NCBI GenBank assembly: GCA_003415625.1
Contig: PYIU01000006.1
Coordinates: 2,046,001-2,110,000, forward strand
Direction of reading: 5' to 3'
Source of the DNA: Aquanectria penicillioides
Lineage: Eukaryota > Ascomycota > Sordariomycetes > Hypocreales > Nectriaceae
DNA: 64,000 bases
The translations under genes were made by a program, and so were the position numbers. The stretch's first letter is position 1, and the number at the start of each line of letters is the position of its first letter. Below, in pieces: positions 36,692 to 45,368 of the stretch. Under the pieces are notes generated by a model. That model searched no databases. It had not been told where the DNA came from and saw only the letters and a program-made list of their open reading frames with translations.

Positions 36692-37747
36692 ATGGTTAAA
36701 ATGCTCGGCTCCAAGAGCCTCCTCTTTTCAACTCTTCTCCTCCTCACACACTCCGCTTCTGTCCTGGGCCTCCCCGCATCCGCACCCATGGGTCACTCTT
36801 CCTCAGTTGCTGCGCGCTCTTCCTCGCCCGAGAAGTCGGACGCAGAGGCTCTGGGCGATGTCAAGGTCGTTCTCGATTGGTCGCGCACGTCGCGCAAGCG
36901 AGCCGACTCTACTTCGAAACTGTCTCCCTCCATCGACAAGGATTTCCCCGATCCTTGTCTCTTGGAGGATGCAGATGGAAAATGGGTATCCTTTGCGACC
37001 AGCGGCAACGGCAAGAACATCCAGGTCGCCACGGCCGACGATGCCTTTGGCCCTTGGACCTGGCTCGACAAAGAGGCTCTCCCCGACAAGGGCTGGACGA
37101 CCGGTAAGAACTACTGGGCGCCCGACGTGAGGATGCTCGCCGACGGCTCCTACATCATGTACTTTGCTGGTCAACATCCCGAGGGCGGTCACTGCATCGG
37201 CACAGCCAAGTCCAAGTCGAGCACCGGGCCCTTCACCATGGACGCCGGGCCCCTCATCTGCCCGCGAGACCAAGGAGGCGCTATTGACCCTGCTGGATTC
37301 TACGACGAGGCCAATGACAAGCGGTACATTGTCTACAAGATTGACGGAAACGCCGTCAACACCAACACGCCCATCAAGCTGCAGGAGGTCAAGGCTGACG
37401 GCAAGACATTGGTGGGCAGTCCTGTCACCATCATGGACCGAATCGAGGCCGTCGACGGCCCCCTCGTGGAAGCGCCAAACCTAGTGAAACTCAGTGGCGG
37501 CCGGTATCTGCTCTTCTTCAGCAGCCACATGTACACGGACGACAAGTACGATGTCAAGTACGCCGTGGCCTCTAACATCAAGGGACCGTACGTCCGTGGC
37601 GCTTCGCCGCTCCTCTCATCGCCTCAGATGGGCCTCAAGGGTCCTGGCGGGGGTACGAGCTCTGAGGAACCCGGCGTATTGGTTTTCCACGGATGGTGCC
37701 GGACTAACGTGAGGTGCATGTACGTGATTGGATACAACATTCAGTGA
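36692..37747 (+). CDS. Secreted glycoside hydrolase family 43 enzyme (arabinanase/xylosidase-like)
   Basis: Single exon, 351 residues from ATG 36692 (the open frame extends upstream without an ATG). Residues 1-~26 are a signal peptide (SLLFSTLLLLTHSASVLG), then a ~60-residue linker and the five-bladed propeller. The GH43 catalytic set is visible: base Asp87 in DFPDPCLL, middle Asp199 in GGAIDPAGFY, and acid Glu260 in LVEAPNLV. Other family marks are NYWAPDVRMLADGSYIMYFAG and YLLFFSSHMY. GH43 enzymes release arabinose or xylose from plant cell-wall arabinans and xylans by inversion. Exact substrate is not readable. Strong codon bias toward C-ending codons fits high expression. It stands alone, without a sugar-utilisation cluster. 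Confidence 0.93.
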   Translation: MVKMLGSKSLLFSTLLLLTHSASVLGLPASAPMGHSSSVAARSSSPEKSDAEALGDVKVVLDWSRTSRKRADSTSKLSPSIDKDFPDPCLLEDADGKWVSFATSGNGKNIQVATADDAFGPWTWLDKEALPDKGWTTGKNYWAPDVRMLADGSYIMYFAGQHPEGGHCIGTAKSKSSTGPFTMDAGPLICPRDQGGAIDPAGFYDEANDKRYIVYKIDGNAVNTNTPIKLQEVKADGKTLVGSPVTIMDRIEAVDGPLVEAPNLVKLSGGRYLLFFSSHMYTDDKYDVKYAVASNIKGPYVRGASPLLSSPQMGLKGPGGGTSSEEPGVLVFHGWCRTNVRCMYVIGYNIQ

Positions 37748-40249
37748 TGGGCTCTTTTTTTTTTTTTCTCCATCTTCTTTGTTTTGGTTTTGCATTTGGT
37801 TGGATGAGAGAGGCCGTGAGAAAAAAGAGACACGGTCCTGCAGATAGCGGGCGGCGGTAATGGTTGATAGGATACCCCAAGAGCATGCACAAAGCACATG
37901 GCGGATAGACGGTGTGCACCACCCGGAGTTGAAATCTGGGCATTTCCCTACATGTTCTGTAACTACTTTTTTTTTTCTTTCTCTCTAACTATGCCTCGTA
38001 TAATTTTCATCAGAAAGGAAATTAACCTTCAATGGAGTTTCTCGTATTTGCGTCTTGTGAAGCAGAACATCATGCACGCGCTTCATGCTGGGCTTGCTTC
38101 AACGTTGGGCAACCGTGAAGCAGCGCCCGTTTTTTAGTGGATGCAGACACCACCCCCCCTCCTTTGTCAAGGGGTATTAGGGGTTTGGTGGGCACCTCTC
38201 TGTGCCTGATTAGACCCTGTGCCCTGTGCCTTGGGCCCCTGTGCTGCCTGTCCATGGACGACGACCAGGGCGGCTGGTTCCACAAGTTTAGGCGAGCCAG
38301 GTCCAGGGCTTACAGGGCTCCGCAGGACCTAACAGGGCTAACAAACCTGTAGGGCTAAACAGGGAAACAGGGAAACAGGGCAGCACCACACCGGATTTTG
38401 CAGTACGGACTACGGAGTAGGCGTTTCTGTTTCTCAGCATTAGCCGGGTTCCAGGTTGTGTGTCCGAGGCCCAGCACGGTTCTCTCCTTCAACTCCACTG
38501 TTTGTTTCTTTTCTTCGCTGCAAGCTCGCGAAACTAGCCGTTCTATCCAGTCGTGGCCTGTGCGGCATCCTCTGCCGATGGACCTCGAGATGCACGTATC
38601 AGGTCCCCGATCCGTGGATAATATCCCGAGCCAGAGAGTTGCGTCACCATTCCTTGTGGCCTCCTTGATTGTTAGCTTCCACGGCGTACGCTGAGTTCCC
38701 AATACTGACCCTTGTCACCCGGCAAGTATTCGATTTTTCGTTTCTTTTCTTTTGTCTTCCCTAGGTATTTACCATGCGCCTGGTTGCGCCAAGAATCTTT
38801 CGTGATACCCCAAACTGTAACCCCCCGTAAGCTTACCCCGCGGATACTACAATGCGACTTCTGTAAGACGAGGCGGCGTTTTTTTCCATTTCCGTCTCTG
38901 TGTTGCACAAGAGATAATCGTAACTGATAATCGTCAAATTTGTCTTATTAGTCTCCGATTTCTCTGCTTACCCGGACCATGCTGGCTCGGGGATTAAAAA
39001 AAAAAAAAACACCCCATGAATGCACACACCTAAAGCAATATGTAGATTGGCTATTTTTAGCCCCCAGTCGCCTTCAACGCAGTACTTGATTAATTAATTA
39101 ATCAATCGCCGCCCGCGTTTCAGAAAACGGGACAACCACTCAGCTGTGTGGATCGACATGTCTGTTCGTAGAGAAGGGATAAACCTGATAATCAGTGATT
39201 GACTAACAGGGTTTGACATCTCATCCGGAGCTGAAGCCCAGTCTGGGCTCCCTGCACTGAATTAGTGCCGTTCTTGGCCCATGCCGGCACCAAAGAAGAG
39301 AACAACCCCAACTCTTCCTGGGTCCTGGTTCCTTTCCTGGCTCCATGCGGCTGCATCCAAGCGTTTTACTACTATCGTCAGCTACGGAGCCTCCAAGGTT
39401 TCGCACTTGCTTTTTGTTATCTGCAGGGCACTTGAACCCTTGTCGGCCTCGAAACGGGAGCTTGACCCTGATATCTCTTGCCTACGGACATGGCTTTTGC
39501 TGAATGTAAGAGATGACGGCCGCGTGTGTGGGACCGTGTCCAGGTACCCGGGCCCACCCGTGGACGTGCGCCGACCAGATAACGGGTCCGAGTCGACTTC
39601 GACGGTGTTACCTCACAGGACGTCGTTCGATGAGGTCGACGTATTGTTTTACTTTGAGACGAAGAGCTAACTAACATGGTGGAAGTTCGTCTTTCCAGCT
39701 GAATACCGTGGATACTACCTGTCCGAAGTCACCAATCTCTCGTGAAAGCCTTTGGGTTGATACCCATTTGCCATGTCTCTACATTTTGTTTCCTCTTGAG
39801 CTTGAAAAACCTCCTGTCAACAGTAATTATTCTGGACTCTCCTCCATTTGATGCCCGGGATGTTTTGTCTCCCAATATACCCAAGAAGACCGAAAATGCT
39901 CCGTCAGTTGGTCAACGTCAATCGTTGGTATATTTGAGCGCTGTAGCCTTGACCCATTGTCTAGCGTCATCAAGCGAACCATTTCTGTTGGCAAGATGTC
40001 CAAGGCCATGAGTAGTCGGTAAACCCATGAAAACCTTCGGTAATACCATTCATCCTTACCGTCTTTCTTCATTCTAGACAAGTTTCCCTATTTGTATTCG
40101 CATTCCAACCAAACAACATAGCCCGAAACGATAGACTTGGCGCTACGCCATGGGTCTATCGAAAAGCCACAGATTGATGGTTCTACGAAGCAATCGCGTA
40201 GATGATCGACCTCGTAGGTATTCTATTTCCTGTTAGCTTACATCCGACC
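37748..40249. other. Intergenic region
   Basis: 2.5 kb without a supportable gene. It holds T-rich runs after the GH43 stop, an ACAGGG-rich repeat at 38301-38384, an A-run at 38996-39009 and a near-palindromic TTAATTAATTAATTAA-like stretch near 39088-39105. Open frames of up to 129 codons (39281-39670) have no recognisable domain. Confidence 0.5.
38301..38384. repeat. ACAGGG-rich degenerate repeat, second copy
   Basis: About seven imperfect units with core ACAGGG or TAGGG (CTTACAGGG, CTAACAGGG, CTGTAGGG, TAAACAGGG, then two perfect AAACAGGG units). The core is shared with 10832-10882. Confidence 0.6.
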
Positions 40250-43187
40250 CTAAAGCAGAAAGATGTGCAACTGGTCAAATACCTCATCGGTTCTAACCGC
40301 CACCTTTAAATCTCTTTCACGGAAATTCTGATATGATTTCTTTAATGACTCTCTCATCTGGAGAATCCAACTCATTAAAAGTGTATCGTAGTGCTGTCTG
40401 GAACACTCATCTATTTCCATTTCCAAGATTTCAGCAAATTCAGCCTCTTCATCAAGAATGGATTCAGCATCATCTTCAATGCTAATGGAGGCTGTTTCAT
40501 TGACTGTGCCGAGTAAGTAACTCTCCATGTTGAAACTTTCACAAGCACTTGTATGAGTCATATCCAACTCTCGGTGCTTGTATTGCCTCGAGAATGAGAG
40601 AAGGACCGATTTTGCTGCCTTTATCCCTCTGTGTTCCGATACAAGACTGAGCCACTCCAAGCTCCAGACCTGGATGTGCTGCTCAACAATTCGTCCCCAG
40701 TTGCACATTTGATCAAGTTGAGCACTGTGAAGGAGGCCATCCGGTGAACATGAACATCTGGAATTGTTGGTAGAAAATATATTTGCCCCGCGAGCTAATA
40801 AAGCATCCAAGATGGCAATGCTGCCTTCTGGTGAAATTCCAGGCCTGTAACTTACCCGACTACAAGCATAATAAAGGGCTGTTCGATGATACCTGTCTTC
40901 ATGCTCAAGGTCGGCTCCGAAATCGACAAGCGTATGGATCGTGTCAGCACTCAGTCCGTTTGAAACTGCGAGCATGAGCGCGGTTTCACCGCGGCTATTC
41001 TCATCATTGATACCGTTGAATCCATGGCGGAATAATGAGTTGATATCATCAACTGACTTGGTATAGTGCATAGAGTATTGTCTGTCACTTCACCATCGTC
41101 AAACTTGAAGTTCACACAACCGCATTTTGATAGGAATTGGTGGAACCTCGTGTTACCCCAGCGGTGGAAGGCCCAGTAGTTCCCTTGGAACCGTATTGCT
41201 GCGATTTGAGCCCATAATTGTGATAATTTTGGAGAAATGGTAGAATCGGTTTTGCAAATGATGTTGTATATCAAGCCCCAGTGCTCCCTTACAGAAGCGT
41301 AGTCGATAAATGTTCGTCTAAATCGACCGTCTTGAATAGTCCAATCGGCACCAGCATGAAAAAGTGCCATGACTGCTTCTTCTTGGTTCGTTGCTGCGGC
41401 ATACATGAGAGGAGTAATTCCATAATGATCCTCTGCGTCTAAATTGTGCCCGGCTTGTATGAGAATATCGAGATGCTGGCTCTTTGATGCAGCAAATTGA
41501 AGAGGCGTCTGACCGAGGAAGTTTTTCTCGTCCTTGTCACATTTCTGAGCCCATTTTCGTACTGATTCAGCTGAGCCAAACATGACGGCTTCATGGAGAG
41601 GAGTCATCCCTGAAAATCCTATGCAAACGATCGTAAATAGTTTATAGCTGAACTGAGAGAGAGCTAAAAGAAGGGAACTGGCAATGCCTACCTTGGTTAT
41701 CCTGCGACAAAAGTTCGAGGTATTTGACGAAAAAAAAGGATCCCTGGTCATCTCCTCAGCATACCAGTTTGGTGAGCACGGCTGTGGCCAATCTTGTATT
41801 TGGGGCGAATCCAACTGAGTCGCATCCAATCCAAGGTCTAGAAGGAGTTCTAGCAAGTCTAAGTGCGGGGCTTCTCCTATCCATTTCGCGCATTGAGAAA
41901 GAAACCTGTCGGGCGGTAAGTAAGGAGGCTAGCTTTCATCAAAGCATCCCCTATGGTCGGGTAACCACATACGAGACTTTTTCTATCCCTCGAGTGACTT
42001 TACATTCGGTCATCAGCACCTCTAGTATGTCAAGCTGTGTGCAGGCCATGAATCGCCATGGATACTTGAGAAGCTCCTGCAAAGGTTAGAGAACCAATTC
42101 TATTCAAACCAAGATCAAAACATTGGGGCATACCTCAATGTATGAATTCCCACTTGGGTTGACGTGATTCTTGAAGTCTGGGACTGATTGAAAGAGGCTG
42201 ATGAGGCCATCTCGAGCTTCCTGAAATGTGATCAAGTTGTTTTCCAGCCTCCACAAAATTTCAAATCCAGGAGAAGTATATGGCACAACCTGCTCAACTT
42301 GAAAACAGCAGCGAAAAGAAGAAGCTATAGATCCTGTGACAAATTGAAACTGAAGCACTGTTGCCCACCTGATCCCAAGTTGAGAGAGAGCCAATCTGAA
42401 GGATATGCCGTATTGCGTGCCGTCGCAGGACTTTTGATCGCAGGCCTGGCGGAAGACTGCGAGAGGGGTGTACTGAAGTGCCCAGAAACGTTGAGATATT
42501 ACCGATTTTCGATGGCAAGAGCAAGAACAGCACCTATCTATGCAGCTCAAGCGATGCGGAATTATGGCATCCCGTTTTTTGGTAGCCAGAGGCCCTGTGT
42601 TTGAAATTTCAAGTGAAGTTGACTTTATAGAAGGAGAGCTGGAGACGGGCTCGGATCTGTCCAGGTTTGGCATATTGGAGAAATGAAGCTTATTAACTGG
42701 CTCAATCTCATCCAGACGAGCCTTGTTCTGGGACACCAAAAGTCTGATACATCCCTTGTCAACATAGAAGCAGCGAAGGCCTGACAAGCACTTACAAGGT
42801 CAAATTGATTTTGGCACCCTGGATGGCGAGTTGCAGGTCTTCTACATCCTGTTTCCAATGCCTCAATGAAAATCGCTTTGGAAGCGTCCGCATTCCACCT
42901 TTTTGAACTTCTGAGAGTTTATCCTGAAGCCTCCCAAGGCGTTCGGCGACTTGGGCACAGCTCCATTGACAATGTTGAACACTAGCGTCCACGTGGATAT
43001 TTTTGTCGATAACCGTTTGCATGGTACGTGCTAAGAACTCCAGATCTCCTCCTAGAACTTCTAGATCTGCGGGGGCATTTTCGAGCTGGGCCTTGAAGTT
43101 GCGGAGGGCATCCACACCGGAGACCAGCTTGGGGAGAATAGCTGCGAGCCCAACCACGCCAGTCACAACACCAAAAAGCTCCGCCAT
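40250..43187 (-). pseudogene. Fungal N-domain (STAND/NLR-type) ankyrin protein gene with two frameshifts
   Basis: Exons 43187-42796, 42743-42134, 42076-41973, 41905 to about 41685, then on to 40250. The N-terminus (MAELFGVVTGVVGLAAILPKL plus helices) is the domain that opens many fungal NLR/STAND proteins. Next come a conserved middle region (RFWALQYTPLAVFRQACD, YGISFRLALSQLGI, VVPYTSPGFEILWRLENNLI) and ankyrin repeats (GMTPLHEAVMFGSAESVRKW, GQTPLQFAASKSQHLDILIQAG, GITPLMYAAATNQEEAVMALF, GETALMLAVSNG). There is no NTPase. The frame breaks twice: in an A8 run at 41730-41737, where the family-like VKYLELLSQDNQG continues in another frame, and near 41069-41076, where NTL-HYTKSVDDINSLF needs one more base. 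Either the gene is decaying or the assembly has indel errors. The intact family is thought to act in recognition or incompatibility (inference). Confidence 0.65.
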
Positions 43188-43584
43188 TGTAGTGAAATTG
43201 AATGTGAAGAACGTGAATTTAAACCGATGAATGTAAGTCCAAAGTAATCGAGATGAGGGAGGAGGAATATTCCCTGGCTAGATATGTTGGGGTCTCTCAT
43301 AGCCTGATTTCGAGGTTGTCCCGCAATCAACCTTGGAGGCCGTGCTCTGCGACTCTGCACATTGTACCTGTCGGCGCGTATTTTGCATGGAAACCAATAA
43401 GAAAGAAAGAAGTGTCATGCATATAAATATCCTCTGGGTGGTGTACCTATACGTTGAATTGTGGCGATGTGACTGTCAGAGTGTGCACATCGGATCTTGT
43501 TGAGGAAAGGTTTGCATTCGGGTATCTATTGTGTCGAATTCTAAAGTAAAAGAGATGTCCATATTCCGGTAATCCATATGGTAG

Positions 43585-44745
43585 TCAATTATTGGAAGGA
43601 TAATAAGCCTTATACACTTGAATGACGCTTGCTGCGCATTGCACAATGCCTAGTAACGCTGTGATCAATAGCACAACCACGGCGACCCAGAACGTGTGCC
43701 ATCGCACACCATCTCGGTTATCGTGCCACCACTGCTTTGCTGTTTTGGGCGTAGCATCATTGTAGGCTTGTTTCAGAACAACTAGCCTGTCTCTCCAGTA
43801 CTGGAAGTTCTCGATCTGGCGAGCGTCTGGGTCTAGGTTCCCACACAAGGCAACGCGCTCGTCCACGCTGAATGGGGTTTTCTGCAACAGTCGGCTGAAA
43901 TATGCTCTCTTTCTTTTATGTCTCCCCAAGAGACTTTGGCCAGAGAATTGCGACTGCGGGAAAAGGAGGGCCAAGGTCATTAGGGTCTCATGAGCGAATC
44001 CGGGAGGAAAGATGGATGTGCTAGATGTGTTAGCAATGGGGCCTACGCCTGTAAGAAAGTATACCTACTATCTTTGATACTCGAGAAATGACGCATGGTG
44101 AAATATCAGAACCTTGAAGTTGTCTTCGAGATCCTCGACTAGTCGAAGATGATCTTCCAGGTTGTTCGTAAAGCAAATCTCCATCCCTCCTATCAAGTCA
44201 AGACTCAAGGCGTCGAACCCCCTAGGGAACCTGATCTTCTCATGCCCAAGCTTCCCGGCTCCAGTTACTTGTGTTGAGACAAATTGTCGGAACGTGCCCT
44301 CTTTCCATTGGAGACCCTTCCTGACTGAGAACTCGTACTTGACTTGACCGAGGCGAAGCATTGACAGGAGCCGAGCAGCGAGGATTATTGAGTTGTCTCT
44401 GTTGTCCTTCTCTACGAAACAGTCCTTTGGCATGTTTGGCAGAACTATCTCTCCCCGTACCACGTCTTGCTTTAGTTGGTCTGTGATTCGGATAATGTCC
44501 TCATGGGTGCGGAGAGCCACGTGTTGCCCGTCATCGTGGAGCGCTATCAGCGCACACTGGGCGCTGTAATAAGAGAAATAGGCGGCGAGCGATAGTTGAG
44601 AGAAAGGATCCCCATTGAAGAGCGTGGTTTGTGATCCCAGGGCTCCCCATAGCCGCTCCGACATGACTCGCTGGAGCGGTTTTCGGCTGAACCCGTCGAC
44701 ATCGTCGAGGTTCAATTGGAGAATTGCAGCGTCAGTGTTGTCCAT
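43585..44745 (-). CDS. Uncharacterised fungal protein with C-terminal transmembrane helix
   Basis: Exons 44745-44069 and 44020-43585 give 370 residues; the intron (GTAGGT donor, GCTAAC branch, CTAG acceptor) rejoins KVLIFHHASFLEYQR to SIFPPGFAHETLMTLALLFP. This is a large fungal family with no known function. Recognisable parts are the N-terminal ~220 residues (RLWGALGSQTTLFNGDPFSQL, ICFTNNLEDHLRLV), the FQYWRDRLVVLKQAYNDATPKT motif, WWHDNRDGVRWHTFWVAV, and one hydrophobic helix at ~340-360, so most of the protein is probably cytosolic and anchored by its tail. It lies between two ankyrin-type genes and shares a 623-bp divergent promoter with the protease-like/ankyrin gene. In other fungi such genes are often near NLR-like loci (general impression, not checked). 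Confidence 0.8.
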
Positions 44746-45368
44746 CTTTCTTCCTCAAACCGCCCAAAGTCTCAATTCTTGAAAAGACTTGGAATCATTT
44801 CGGGCTAGGAGATTGCGCGACAAGTAGTGGGAATGCGTCGATACTGCATTCGAGGTTGCATGCAGGGGTGGCGCGGGCACAGCCTCCGCAAGACGAATTG
44901 AGCAACATGCAGTAGTAACGCGCAATCTTTGAGGATCTTTGAGGAGGTAGCCAGTTAAATAAAAACAGATCATTATTCTATGGATTCATTAGAGAATTGG
45001 CGAGCTGGAAACCACCCTAGCGTCGGCCAAATGCGCAAATCGTGCACAATCTGACACGATTCTTGTCGAAGAACTGCGTTCCATCAGCACTTACATAGCC
45101 GATAGCCAACCGTCAAGGTTAAACGAGGCGGAACGGCCCAGCACTGCCTCAGATTGCACAGCCAAGGCGCTTTTCCGGCAATATGAATTGAAGCTTTCCC
45201 TTTCTCTGCTCAAAGGACTTCATCCCTCACTGACACGCCTATCGTGGGAGTTTGCGCTGACACCTTTCGGTGCCATCACCACTTGCTCTGAGTAGGACCA
45301 AATCTCGACCTGGCTCCTTCAACTCCTCAACATGCGATGCGATGATATTTGTTTGATACCCAGAAAAA
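44746..45368. promoter_or_regulatory. Divergent promoter of tail-anchored protein and protease-like/ankyrin genes
   Basis: 623 bp between two outward-facing start codons, with no frame of interest. No clear TATA or known motif was identified. Confidence 0.4.

Noticed and set aside
36803..37273. 156-codon frame antisense to GH43
   Set aside because: Mirror of a strongly codon-biased gene.
39281..39670. 129-codon frame in the GH43 downstream intergenic region
   Set aside because: No domain, no splice context and composition like its non-coding surroundings.
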